NCBI GenBank assembly: GCA_029266615.1
Contig: JAQSWN010000056.1
Coordinates: 1 to 64,000, forward strand
Source of the DNA: Polyangiaceae bacterium
GTDB taxonomy: Bacteria > Myxococcota_A > Polyangia > Polyangiales > Polyangiaceae
DNA: 64,000 nt
Direction: 5' to 3'
Shown here: positions 16,288-24,908 of the stretch, in pieces
Numbering within the stretch: position 1 is the first letter of the stretch
Layout: every line of letters starts with the position of its first letter
Translations under genes and position numbers: made by a program
Notes under the pieces: model-generated
What the model was told of the DNA's origin: nothing
Seen by the model: the letters and a program-made list of their open reading frames with translations, nothing else
Database searches by the model: none

Positions 16288-17694
16288 TCAGCCGCCGGGG
16301 CGAACTGGGATCGTGCTCGGCGCCGAGCCCTCGAGCGCGAAGTACGAGTCGAAGATCAGCTGGCGCACGTAGACGGGATTGTGGATACCGCCGGCTGCTC
16401 CCCGCGCCATCAGCAGGTAGTTGTACACGGCGCCCGTTACGTCCCCACTCAGGCCGGTGTTTCCGGGACGAGCGGCGTCCTCCGCGAAGTTCGCGTCCGC
16501 GAGCTGGGCCGGGGTGAGCACGTCGAAAGGAGCGGCGCTGGCGCGAGTCAGCAAGCCTTCGTCGTTGAGCGCTTTGCGGAGCTGGCGAAGACTCTCCTTC
16601 ATCGCGGTCTGGCCACCGATGATATCGAAGCTCGTCGCGGAAGAGTGGCAGCCTCCAGTCGTGCAAGCGCTGAGCTGCGGACGGAAGGAGTGGTCTCCGA
16701 CGCCTTGGTTGAGGTCGGTGCTCGGCATGTGGCAGCTCACGCACCCCTTCTCCAGCGCTTGGTGGGAGGAGTTGTTGTAAGTCTTGCCGGTGTAGTGGTA
16801 GCCGCCGAGGCCGGTGAAGATGTCCGTCTGCGGGCCTTCGTGGGGGCCCCAGTTGCGGCTGGTGAGCGAGTTGCCCGTAGCGGTGATGTAGTTGGTGACG
16901 TCTTTGCGCGACTTGTGACACCACATGCACGCATTGCCGGAGCCGTACGGCTCAATCGGCGTGCCATCCGAGAGGCCGACCGCCGAGCTCTTTTCAATGT
17001 AGGCCACTTCGCTGCTACCCGTCGGCACCCGAAGCGGAAACGAGCCGGGGGTGTAGGGGGCGCCTGTGCGGTGAGGGTCGTTCTCTTCCGTCACCTCGTG
17101 ACAGGTCGTGCAGTGGACGACGGCGACGCTGGCGTGGCCCGCGTACGTGGACTCACTCACCTTGTTGGTGGTGCTGTTCAGGTAGTTGATTTGGCCGTGG
17201 GAGACGTTGGTCGGGCCCGTGGTGCCAATGAAGCGCACGTTTTCTTCCAGCCGCTGCTGAATGCCGTCGATGGCGTGACAGTTGCCGCAGCCAGCGGTGC
17301 CCGTCCACGTGTCCACTTCTTCACCGCCGAGGTTCGCGACGTAGGTCGCGAAATGGGTGCTGGTCTTCCACTGCTCCACCACGCCGGTAAAGCCATGACA
17401 CGGGGACAGGCAGCTGGAGCTGAGGGGGGTGGAGCCGGCGCCACCCACGCCCGTTTCCCCGCCGTCGCCCATGCCGACCGGACCTGCGGGGCCCTCCGGA
17501 CCGGCGGGTCCGGCCGGACCCTCGGGACCAGCCGGACCTCTGGGCCCGGAGTCACCTTCATCACCGGTATCTCCCTTGGGGCCCTGAGCGCCTGCCGGAC
17601 CGGTCGCGCCGGTCTTGCCGTCATCCCCGGAGCACGCAGGTGCTACCGCAGCAAGAATCAAGAAGAGTGCATAGACAGAGTGACGAGCGCGCAT
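16288..17694 (-). CDS. Multiheme c-type cytochrome lipoprotein with collagen-like stalk
   Basis: 468 residues, ATG 17694 preceded by GGAGGATCGG. The signal ends VAPAC (lipobox). Residues ~26-75 are collagen-like Gly-X-Y repeats (GATGPAGAQGPKGD and similar). The rest carries four CX2CH sites (CGNCH, CTTCH, CMWCH, CVSCH), one CX3CH (CLSPCH) and one CX4CH (CTTGGCH), so up to six hemes. Other His residues can serve as distal ligands. It is divergent from the NapC-type gene and probably part of the same electron transfer cluster, as an outer-surface or periplasmic carrier held off the membrane by the stalk (inference). Confidence 0.88.
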   Translation of the reverse strand: MRARHSVYALFLILAAVAPACSGDDGKTGATGPAGAQGPKGDTGDEGDSGPRGPAGPEGPAGPAGPEGPAGPVGMGDGGETGVGGAGSTPLSSSCLSPCHGFTGVVEQWKTSTHFATYVANLGGEEVDTWTGTAGCGNCHAIDGIQQRLEENVRFIGTTGPTNVSHGQINYLNSTTNKVSESTYAGHASVAVVHCTTCHEVTEENDPHRTGAPYTPGSFPLRVPTGSSEVAYIEKSSAVGLSDGTPIEPYGSGNACMWCHKSRKDVTNYITATGNSLTSRNWGPHEGPQTDIFTGLGGYHYTGKTYNNSSHQALEKGCVSCHMPSTDLNQGVGDHSFRPQLSACTTGGCHSSATSFDIIGGQTAMKESLRQLRKALNDEGLLTRASAAPFDVLTPAQLADANFAEDAARPGNTGLSGDVTGAVYNYLLMARGAAGGIHNPVYVRQLIFDSYFALEGSAPSTIPVRPGG

Positions 17695-17850
17695 GTCCGA
17701 TCCTCCGAGCTAGCTTGGATCAAAGCTAAACCGCCCGAGCGCATACTGCCCGACCCTCCAAGCCGCCGTCAAAGCTTTGCACGCTTATGTACAAGCTCTC
17801 AAAACGGGTACTTCCGAAACGAAAGGGCAAATTGGCGGGAGACCAAGCAG

Positions 17851-17880
17851 CAAGCTTTGCGCGGGCTCGCGCAAAGCTTG
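17851..17880. promoter_or_regulatory. 30-bp perfect inverted repeat in divergent cytochrome promoter region
   Basis: CAAGCTTTGCGCG pairs perfectly with CGCGCAAAGCTTG around a GGCT centre. It lies in the 265-bp gap between the divergent collagen-like cytochrome gene and the NapC-type gene, about 80 bp upstream of the latter. A related half, CAAAGCTTTGCACGC, lies near 17769. This could be an operator for both genes or a hairpin in the mRNA leader. The TTTTT run 10 nt later is too distant for a standard terminator. Confidence 0.55.
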
Positions 17881-17959
17881 CGCCTCTGTTTTTGCCAGAG
17901 TGGAATGACTCGATGACTCCTCTTGCGAGACCGGCGGTCACGGGCTCTGATGCGCGATC

Positions 17960-18667
17960 GTGGCTCTGGCGACCTCTTGGCTTGGGGTAATTGCGCTCGT
18001 TAGTGCGGCGTGCGCTGCAGCAATTCTGCTCCGCTTCTTAATCAAGAAGCCGCCGTTGGACGTGCGCGCCAAGCTGCTGCTGTTGTTCGGCCTGGGAGTG
18101 TTCCCGGCGTTAGCTGCCGTCTCCTCTACGGTGGCAGGCATGGAAGCCACGACCCACCGTGAGTTCTGCGGCTCTTGTCACGTGATGGGCCCTTACCATG
18201 AAAACGCGTCGGATCCGCAGGCGCAGTCTCTCTCGGCGCGGCACTCCCGCAATCCGTTCTTCGGCGACCGCAGCTGTTACGTGTGTCACGCCGACTACGG
18301 CATGTTCGGCTACGCCATGACGAAGGCGGGCGGTATGCGCCACGTTTACGAGTACTGGCTCGGCGGCTATCGGAGCATGACGCTAGAAGAATCCAAGCAC
18401 GCGATCCACCTGCTCAAGCCGTACGACAATCACAACTGTCGGCAGTGCCACACCACGACGGTGCACGATTGGCGGCGCATCCCCGACCACCAATCACTCG
18501 AAGCGGAGCTCGCCGCCAACCGAGTCAGCTGCGCGAGCGCCGGCTGCCATGGCTACGCCCACCCCTTCACGAAAGCCGACGGCGCTCAGGCGGGCGGCGC
18601 TCACCCCGTGCCCAGCGCGAGCCCTAGCCTGAGCGCGAGCCCTAGCGCCAGCGGAGGACGGCCATGA
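17960..18667 (+). CDS. NapC/NirT-type tetraheme cytochrome c (quinol dehydrogenase)
   Basis: 235 residues from a GTG start. Two N-terminal hydrophobic segments (residues ~5-25 and ~38-60) anchor it in the inner membrane. Heme sites follow: REFCGSCHVMGPY, CYVCH, CRQCH and a CX4CH (CASAGCH). HREFCGSCHVM is the usual first-heme signature of NapC/NrfH quinol oxidases. They pass electrons from menaquinol to periplasmic cytochromes. The C-terminus is a Pro/Ser/Ala repeat tail. It overlaps the next gene by 4 bp (ATGA) and is the likely entry point of the electron route. Confidence 0.88.
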   Translation: MALATSWLGVIALVSAACAAAILLRFLIKKPPLDVRAKLLLLFGLGVFPALAAVSSTVAGMEATTHREFCGSCHVMGPYHENASDPQAQSLSARHSRNPFFGDRSCYVCHADYGMFGYAMTKAGGMRHVYEYWLGGYRSMTLEESKHAIHLLKPYDNHNCRQCHTTTVHDWRRIPDHQSLEAELAANRVSCASAGCHGYAHPFTKADGAQAGGAHPVPSASPSLSASPSASGGRP

Positions 18668-18903
18668 ACGAGCCTCGCTCGCGTTGGCTCGACGCCATTT
18701 TGCGTCGCTCGGTGCCAGAGCTCGTGCGGGTAGCGTGCGTGCTCGCGCTCCTCGGTCTGGCGGTGATGATCTACCCGCTGCTTTTTCCGGGCGCGCTGGG
18801 CATCGTCTTGTCGATGGGGGTCGGGCACATGATTGGCTTCACGGCGGCGGGCCTGTACTTGCTGGCCGTCGTCCTGGACGTAGCGCGGCGCCGTGATCGC
18901 TGA
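18664..18903 (+). CDS. Small two-helix membrane protein of the cytochrome operon
   Basis: 79 residues with two hydrophobic segments (VRVACVLALLGLAVMIYPLL and VGHMIGFTAAGLYLLAVVL) and basic ends. The start overlaps the NapC-type gene (ATGA), and the end overlaps the next cytochrome gene by 11 bp, so the three genes are translationally coupled. It has no heme motif. It may be a membrane partner or assembly subunit; family not recognised. Confidence 0.75.
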   Translation: MNEPRSRWLDAILRRSVPELVRVACVLALLGLAVMIYPLLFPGALGIVLSMGVGHMIGFTAAGLYLLAVVLDVARRRDR

Positions 18904-20671
18904 CGGGCGTCCCAGCTGCAGTCTCTGGCTGCGGTACCTCACCCTGCTGGCGCTCATCGTCGCGTGCTCCAGTGGGGATAGCTCTGGCCACCTCCACCCC
19001 GGGCTCGGCGTTTATATCCCCGCCACTTGGTCCGCGATTCGCCAAACCCCCGGCCACGACGTCCACGTCGTGCAAAAGCAGGTGAGCTGCGCGTCCTGCC
19101 ACGCCATCACCGACAGTGACATTGGACCCGTGCGCCCGGAGCGCTGCGGGGCGTGCCACGAAAAGGAAGCAAAAATCCAGCACGCAGGCGCGCAGGCGCT
19201 CGCCAAGCTCGGCACCACCATCACCAGCGACTGCACCCTGTGTCACCGCTTCCGCGAAGAGCAGCCGCTCGGCGCCATCGAAGCCACGGCCGCGGGCGTG
19301 GAGCTGGGCGTGCACCCTCATCAAGCCAGCGACTGCGCCCACTGCCATTTGAAAGCTCAAGGGCAGACCCCCGCGGTTCAGGTACACGCCAAGGAGGCGT
19401 GCCTGGACTGTCACCGACCCCACGAGGACGCGAGCCCGCAATCCGGTCCCTGCGCTCAGTGCCACAAGGACATCTCGACCACCCACGCCGCCCACGGTAA
19501 GTCGGCGAACGCGGTTTGCACCACCTGCCATCAAAAGCAGCACGCGCCGGCCAAAGAAGCGCTGGGCCGCTGCGCAGAGTGTCACGCCAAGCAAGAGCCA
19601 GTCGTGCCTGCGACCGCGCTGTTCGAAGGGGGGCACTTGGAGTGCGTGGGCTGCCACCGACCGCACGACTTTGGCAAGGCCAAGGCCGCGCCTTGCCGGA
19701 CGTGCCACGAAAACGTCTTCGTGTTGAGCCAGGCGAAGGTCGCGGCGCACGCAGACTGCAAGAGCTGCCACCAGCCCCACGACGTTAGGGGCAGCGCTCA
19801 GCAAGCTTGCGCCCGCTGCCACACGGCTCAGCAACCCGACCACCCCAAGCACGGCGCCGCCGGGACCTGCGTCGGCTGTCACGATCCGCACCCGGCTTCC
19901 AATCAGCAGGTCGCCCGAGCCGCGGCGTGCAGCTCCTGTCACCAAGCCGCGCCGAAGGAGACGGCCTTCCACGCAGGGGTAGAGTGCAAGAGCTGCCACG
20001 CCGCCCACGACTTCGTGCGCGAAAGCTCCGACCATCGCGCGTGCCAGGGTTGCCACGCCGCGCAGGTCACCAAGGCCGAGCACTCCAAGGGGCACCGCGC
20101 ATGCGAGAGCTGCCACCGCGGCTTGCCCCACCAGCCACTGCTCTCCCTCTCCGGTTGTGAGACGTGCCACGTGGCGGAGCGGGCCACCGCGAACGCCGGT
20201 CACGCGCAGTGCGTCGGCTGTCATGAGCCGCACAGCGGCGCGCAAGGAGCCGCCTGCGGTAGCTGCCACAAGGCCGAGCAGGCGAGCGCCCCCGCGGGCC
20301 ACCAAACCTGCCGCAACTGCCACGAATCTCACTCCGGCTCCGCCGCGAGCGCTCCTTGCGCGAAGTGTCACGAGCGGCAGGCGAAGTCGCCCCACGGCCA
20401 GCTCGCCGCGGATTGCCGCGATTGTCACCGCCCTCACGGGCCAAGCGGGCTGTCCACGCCCCCCCCGTGCAGCAGCTGTCACGAGCGCCCGAAGCTGCCC
20501 GGCTTGCACCTCGTGGACAAGCACGCCTCCTGCGCGAGTTGCCACACGGGTCACGGGGAAGCCCGTTCCGCGCTGCGCGACGCGTGCTTGACCTGTCACA
20601 CCGATCGCAAGCAACACTTTCCGGACGCGCCCAGCTGCACGAGCTGCCATCTCTTCGGAAAGGCTCGCTGA
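18893..20671 (+). CDS. 27-heme c-type cytochrome lipoprotein
   Basis: 592 residues from a GTG inside the upstream gene. The signal LTLLALIVACSS has a lipobox Cys. I count 27 CXXCH motifs between residue ~65 and the C-terminus, about one per 20 residues, with His-rich spacers (CHRPH, CHEPH, CHDPH) supplying distal ligands. Such packing fits a long heme wire rather than an enzyme. It is co-transcribed with the NapC-type protein and likely carries electrons across the periplasm or at the outer membrane. It faces the convergent barrel-cytochrome operon with only 7 bp between the stop codons. Confidence 0.9.
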   Translation: MIADGRPSCSLWLRYLTLLALIVACSSGDSSGHLHPGLGVYIPATWSAIRQTPGHDVHVVQKQVSCASCHAITDSDIGPVRPERCGACHEKEAKIQHAGAQALAKLGTTITSDCTLCHRFREEQPLGAIEATAAGVELGVHPHQASDCAHCHLKAQGQTPAVQVHAKEACLDCHRPHEDASPQSGPCAQCHKDISTTHAAHGKSANAVCTTCHQKQHAPAKEALGRCAECHAKQEPVVPATALFEGGHLECVGCHRPHDFGKAKAAPCRTCHENVFVLSQAKVAAHADCKSCHQPHDVRGSAQQACARCHTAQQPDHPKHGAAGTCVGCHDPHPASNQQVARAAACSSCHQAAPKETAFHAGVECKSCHAAHDFVRESSDHRACQGCHAAQVTKAEHSKGHRACESCHRGLPHQPLLSLSGCETCHVAERATANAGHAQCVGCHEPHSGAQGAACGSCHKAEQASAPAGHQTCRNCHESHSGSAASAPCAKCHERQAKSPHGQLAADCRDCHRPHGPSGLSTPPPCSSCHERPKLPGLHLVDKHASCASCHTGHGEARSALRDACLTCHTDRKQHFPDAPSCTSCHLFGKAR

Positions 20672-20678
20672 GCGTGGT

Positions 20679-22370
20679 TCAGGGTAGCTCGAACGTCACG
20701 ACGCCATCGACGTGCAGGTCCGGCCGGAGGAAGCTCTGGCCGTCCGGGGTGAGGTTCTTGTGACAGCGCCCGCAATCCTGCGAGTAGTAGGGGTGTGGGC
20801 GCGGAGGTGGTAACGCGTGGCACGAGCCGCAGGCCAGCTGCTCGCCGTCCACCGGTAGCCAGGACGGAGCGGTGGCGGTCCCTCCGGAGCGGTGCCCGCC
20901 CGGGAACACCGCGCCGTGACACGACGTGTCTACGCAGCGCCCGGCGCTGAACCGAGCCTCGCCCCCAAAGCTGTTGGCGGTGCCGGACAGCACGACCTCG
21001 GCCGGCGGACGCGTGTCCACATGTCCGGGCGCGAGCACCTCTTCCGGGACGACATGGCACTCGGCGCAGGGCACGGCGCGCGAGCGGGGCGTCCCCAGCA
21101 CGTGAGTCTGGTGAGCTCCCACGCCCCGCGCCCGGAGGCTCGAGTCTCCGTCCACGTTACGGGGCGGCGCGGCGTTGTCACCGCCATGGCAGCTGCGACA
21201 GCTCTGGTCGAGCTTCACGTCCACGTGGCCGTCGACGTGCCGGTCCTTCGCGATGATGGTGACGTCGTCGCTCCCCACCATGTCACCGTGGCAGCGTGAA
21301 CAATCGCTCATCTGCGGGTGCGGAGCGGGCGGAGGCGCGCCGTGGCAGGACGTGCAGCTCAGACGTGTCACGCGGTTCCAGGCTGGCGTGGGCTCGGCCG
21401 GGGTCGCGCCCGGGCCGTGACACCAACTGTCCGCGCAACGTGCGTCTCGGGGCTGCCAAGCCGGCTCACGGTCGCCGGTCTGAGCCACCCCGCGTAGCCG
21501 AACCTCCGCCGGCAGCCCGTCCGCGTGGTCGAAGTAGTCCGGCTCCGCCGGCACGTCGTGGCACTCCTGGCACGAGAGGGGGCGTGACCAGCGCCCGCCG
21601 GCGAGATGAGCTTGGTGGGCGCCGACGCCGAGGGCGGAGAGCGAGTCGTTGCCGGACACGTCGCGCGGCGGCGCCGGGTCGTCCCCGCTGCCGTGACACT
21701 GCGTGCAGCTGTTTGCGCTCACCTGCACCTCGCCGTCCACGTGGAGCGAGGGCGAGAAGAGCTTACCGGCCGCGTCGATGACCTCCCCATGGCAGCTGGA
21801 GCACAGCTTGGATTGGGGGTGGGGAGCGGCCGGGGGCAGCCCGTGGCAGGTACCACACGCCTCGGCCGAGCTGCGGGGCTCGGTCCACACCGCCTCGGAA
21901 GGGCCGTGGCAGTAGCTGTTGTCGCAGCGTCGCGCCACGCGGTCGTAGGCCGGCTTTCGTCCGCCGGTCTTGGCCAGAGCGCCGAACACGAGCTCCGCCG
22001 GGGCCGCGTCGTCGGCGTGACCGGGGCTGTCTGTTCGCTCCGGCACGACGTGACATTCCGTGCACGCGAAGGCGGCGTGAGTGTCGCTCGCGTACAGGTG
22101 AATGGAATGTGCGCCGACGCCGGGGTAGCTCGAGTCCGTTCCGCCCGAAAGGTCGCGAGGCGGCGCGGAGCGGAGCAGGCTGTCACCGGACCGCGACGGC
22201 TCCCCGTGGCACGCCGCGCATTCGTCGTTCGCGGAGCCGCGGGGCGGATCACGCCGTGAAAGGCAGCTGGTGCCGCTCGACAACACTCCCAGCGACGCGA
22301 GGGACACGAGCGCGGCCGCCCACCACGCCTTCGGCTGGGCGCGACGCGAAGCGGAGCGCGCCTCAACCAT
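20679..22370 (-). CDS. 15-heme cytochrome lipoprotein of the CX4CH/CX2CH type
   Basis: 563 residues from ATG 22370, which overlaps the upstream cytochrome stop by 8 bp. The signal ends SSGTSC. Fifteen sites are seen: twelve CX2CH and three CX4CH (CDNSYCH, CADSWCH, CVDTSCH). They form three repeats of five, each with a VGAHxxH segment, a CxECH, the CX4CH, then two CX2CH near APHPQ and LHVDG. The pattern resembles the Geobacter C4xC/C2xCH cytochrome repeat. It is the last gene of the barrel operon and probably an outer-membrane electron carrier. Confidence 0.88.
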   Translation of the reverse strand: MVEARSASRRAQPKAWWAAALVSLASLGVLSSGTSCLSRRDPPRGSANDECAACHGEPSRSGDSLLRSAPPRDLSGGTDSSYPGVGAHSIHLYASDTHAAFACTECHVVPERTDSPGHADDAAPAELVFGALAKTGGRKPAYDRVARRCDNSYCHGPSEAVWTEPRSSAEACGTCHGLPPAAPHPQSKLCSSCHGEVIDAAGKLFSPSLHVDGEVQVSANSCTQCHGSGDDPAPPRDVSGNDSLSALGVGAHQAHLAGGRWSRPLSCQECHDVPAEPDYFDHADGLPAEVRLRGVAQTGDREPAWQPRDARCADSWCHGPGATPAEPTPAWNRVTRLSCTSCHGAPPPAPHPQMSDCSRCHGDMVGSDDVTIIAKDRHVDGHVDVKLDQSCRSCHGGDNAAPPRNVDGDSSLRARGVGAHQTHVLGTPRSRAVPCAECHVVPEEVLAPGHVDTRPPAEVVLSGTANSFGGEARFSAGRCVDTSCHGAVFPGGHRSGGTATAPSWLPVDGEQLACGSCHALPPPRPHPYYSQDCGRCHKNLTPDGQSFLRPDLHVDGVVTFELP

Positions 22371-23412
22371 GGCAGTACCTGCACATTTCTGCGCTGGGCT
22401 CGCGCGCGCTCTGCCAGCCGCGGGGGTGCGGGTTACCCCCATAGCCACCGACTTGGTGGCAGCGGATGCAGTTGGTGGCAGGCCCTTGTTCGTGGCAGCT
22501 CGCGCACGCGACGATGTCTCGGCGCGCTTCTTGACCGTGCAGGCTGGTGAAGCCGGGGTTGTTGCTGACCCAGCCCGGCGGGTGCACGTTGCGCGCGTTG
22601 CGTAGACCCGCGCTGACCCCGCGCTCCAAGTGGCACTTGTCGCAGGACTGCGGCTCGTGGCAGGTGGTGCAGCGCGTGGGGGACGCCTTGGCCTCCAAAG
22701 CGTGGCGCGTCATGAAATCGCCACGGTGCACGAACGCGCCCTCGAGCTTTTCGGGGGCCCGAACCTCGGCGGTCAAAGTCTGGCTCACGTCGTGGCACGC
22801 CTGGCAGTCCTTTTGCGTGTGGCACGACTGGCAGAGCGCCTGCTGCTGAGGCGCGAGGTCACCGTGGCGGCGCATGAACGCCGCATCATGCTGGAGGAAC
22901 GTGCGGGGCGTGGTCCGACGCAAGTCCGCCGGTTGGTGACAAGGGCCGCACTCCGCGTTCGCCCATTGACGCTCGTGCTCGTGACAGCTGAAGCAGCGCT
23001 CCATCGGCGGCAAGGTCGACTCCCCCGCGCGCACCACTCCCTCGTGGCACTTGACGCATTGGCCGCGAATTTCCGGCATCGCCAAGTGTCGCGCGTGGTC
23101 GATGGCGATCTCACCCGAGATTCGCGGCGGCAGTAAAGACAGCGTCGCCTCCACCTTGGCCGCGTCCTTCTGGTGACAGCTACCGCACGCCTCCGGCCCC
23201 GGAAGCTTGTACTCCCGCGTGGGTTGGCTGGGGGCGTGGCAGGTGTTGCAAGTCAAACAAGCGGGCTTGCCCGGAGCGTTGCAGGCCAGCTCTGTCAGGT
23301 GGAGACGATGAGGGAAACGCTGAGGAGGCTTGGCCACGCAGGCGGCGAGCAGGGCCGCGAGCGCCACCGCGAGCGCGAGCAACCACGTAAACGCGGGCGG
23401 CCGGCGCTTCAC
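22363..23412 (-). CDS. 12-heme c-type cytochrome lipoprotein
   Basis: 349 residues from GTG 23412, overlapping the barrel gene stop by 3 bp (GTGA). The signal ends LAALLAAC. Twelve CX2CH motifs are present, including CNTCH, CGSCH, CVKCH, CFSCH, CGPCH, CQSCH, CQACH, CTTCH, CDKCH, CASCH, CIRCH and CRYCH. A barrel gene coupled to a multiheme lipoprotein is the layout of porin-cytochrome conduits in Geobacter. The protein may fill or plug the barrel next door and pass electrons through the outer membrane (inference). Confidence 0.88.
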   Translation of the reverse strand: MKRRPPAFTWLLALAVALAALLAACVAKPPQRFPHRLHLTELACNAPGKPACLTCNTCHAPSQPTREYKLPGPEACGSCHQKDAAKVEATLSLLPPRISGEIAIDHARHLAMPEIRGQCVKCHEGVVRAGESTLPPMERCFSCHEHERQWANAECGPCHQPADLRRTTPRTFLQHDAAFMRRHGDLAPQQQALCQSCHTQKDCQACHDVSQTLTAEVRAPEKLEGAFVHRGDFMTRHALEAKASPTRCTTCHEPQSCDKCHLERGVSAGLRNARNVHPPGWVSNNPGFTSLHGQEARRDIVACASCHEQGPATNCIRCHQVGGYGGNPHPRGWQSAREPSAEMCRYCHG

Positions 23413-24812
23413 CGGGCCCCCTGGGCTGGGAAGTCGAAGGCATAGTTGGCGCGCACCAAGGTCTGCGCGTCTATCGCCGCGTACGGAGAGCGCATGAGCG
23501 AAGCTCCCCACAGCAGGTTGAGTCGCGCGCTGGCTTCGTAAGACAGGGTACCCGCGTACACGAACGACGTATCGTAGAGCTGGATCGGCTCATCGTAAAA
23601 GTAGCCGTAAGCCTCTAGCGTCGCGGCGAGGCGGCTGGGAAAGCGCCGGGAGATGGAGCTGCGCAGGGAGTGGTAACCGTTGCCGGGGGCGACGACGCGA
23701 GCGTAGCTGAGCCGCACGAGGGTGGACTCGTCGACGACGAAACGCGCGGTGGCTTCCACCCGGCCACCGGGCTTTCGGTCTTGGTAAAGAGTCGCGAACG
23801 CGAGCCCCTCCACCGTCAACCCCTTCAGGGGCCGCAGCTTCGCGATGCCGCCCACTTCGTCGAAGCGGTCGTTGGAAAAGACGGAAAGCACCGACTGGCG
23901 TGACAGCCAGAGCGCCGGCTCCGTGTGCAGGTACTCTAACGAGCCGGTGAGCCAGGTAGCAGGAGTCCAATCCACCCACGCGCGAGTGTCGGCCAACCTG
24001 CCGGCGTCCGTGTCCACGATCGCGCTCACCGCCCCCGTGACGTCGGCGGTCGGGGTGCCTCGCAGATCCAGCCCCAGGTTCCGGTGGCCCAGCTCACCTT
24101 GCTCGCGCTGCTCATGAAAGGACGCGGACGCGGTGAGCGAAGGCTGGCTGTAAACGAGCCGCCCACCGAGCATCCAGTGACCTGACCGCTCCGGCTGCTG
24201 AAACGTTTCCGGGTTTCTGAGCAGCGAATCCGCGTTCGAGCCCAAGTGGTAGTAACTCAACCTCTGATTCCAGCGTGGCAGTACCGTCATACCGCCGTAA
24301 GCGTGCGCGGTGAAACCGGCCCCGAGGGCGGTCTCCAGCGCGGCACCGTCGAAGCGCGCAAATCTTGCGGCACCGCCCACGAACTGCTGGCGGCCCAGTT
24401 TGAATGAGGCGCCCCGCTGGTGATAAGTGACCGACGCGGTTTGTACGTCCCCGTCCGCAGGGCGCTCGAAGGTGTTGTTAGTAAAGAGTGCCCTCCCCCA
24501 CCCGCTGAGCTCGATATCCACGCTGTCTCGATGCCAGGGGCTATCCAGGTTCCGCGCCCGGACCTGCACGTACTCGAACACGGGCAGCACTGTCTCCGTT
24601 TGCACCAGCGAGCCCGCCGGACCGGGCAACAAAGCCCGGCGAAACAGCGTTGCATAAGTCTGCGATTGCGCCTGGAGCTCGAAGCGGTCGCTCGTCTGGC
24701 CCGCCCCGGGCGTCGGCGCGAGGACCTGCGGCTCCGCCACTAGCGGCTGTACAAAAATGAGAATTGCTACAGCGACCGATAGTGTCGGAGCAGCCCTCAT
24801 TGGCGAATCCAT
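23409..24812 (-). CDS. Outer-membrane beta-barrel of a putative porin-cytochrome conduit
   Basis: 467 residues. A cleavable signal (VAVAILIFVQPLVAEP) is followed by ~20 alternating amphipathic strands with Tyr/Trp girdles, as in RLSYYHLGS, ASVTYHQRGASFKLGRQQ, LEAYGYFYDEP and LVRANYAFDF. No soluble domain is present. It is first in an operon with the 12- and 15-heme lipoproteins, with coupled starts. In porin-cytochrome systems the barrel forms a sheath for a heme chain. Another start at 24800 (residue 5) is equally good. It diverges from the acyl-CoA synthetase gene. Confidence 0.8.
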   Translation of the reverse strand: MDSPMRAAPTLSVAVAILIFVQPLVAEPQVLAPTPGAGQTSDRFELQAQSQTYATLFRRALLPGPAGSLVQTETVLPVFEYVQVRARNLDSPWHRDSVDIELSGWGRALFTNNTFERPADGDVQTASVTYHQRGASFKLGRQQFVGGAARFARFDGAALETALGAGFTAHAYGGMTVLPRWNQRLSYYHLGSNADSLLRNPETFQQPERSGHWMLGGRLVYSQPSLTASASFHEQREQGELGHRNLGLDLRGTPTADVTGAVSAIVDTDAGRLADTRAWVDWTPATWLTGSLEYLHTEPALWLSRQSVLSVFSNDRFDEVGGIAKLRPLKGLTVEGLAFATLYQDRKPGGRVEATARFVVDESTLVRLSYARVVAPGNGYHSLRSSISRRFPSRLAATLEAYGYFYDEPIQLYDTSFVYAGTLSYEASARLNLLWGASLMRSPYAAIDAQTLVRANYAFDFPAQGAR

Positions 24813-24908
24813 AGCCTACCTGAAGAGCAATGAGAACCTGCTCGCGAGACGTCACGCCTCTGGTGCTGCGGCGCCGCGCGTCGACTATGGTCGAAGCCTG
24901 GAGGCTAT

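Noticed and set aside
17851-17880. Rho-independent terminator
   Set aside because: The T run is about 10 nt away and it sits between divergent genes, where no transcript should end.
16381-17916. 511-codon plus-strand frame opposite the stalked cytochrome
   Set aside because: Shadow of a clear heme protein on the other strand.
18839-20650. 603-codon minus-strand frame opposite the 27-heme gene
   Set aside because: It is the antisense of the CXXCH repeats; composition is Val/Ala/Arg-rich and lacks any domain.
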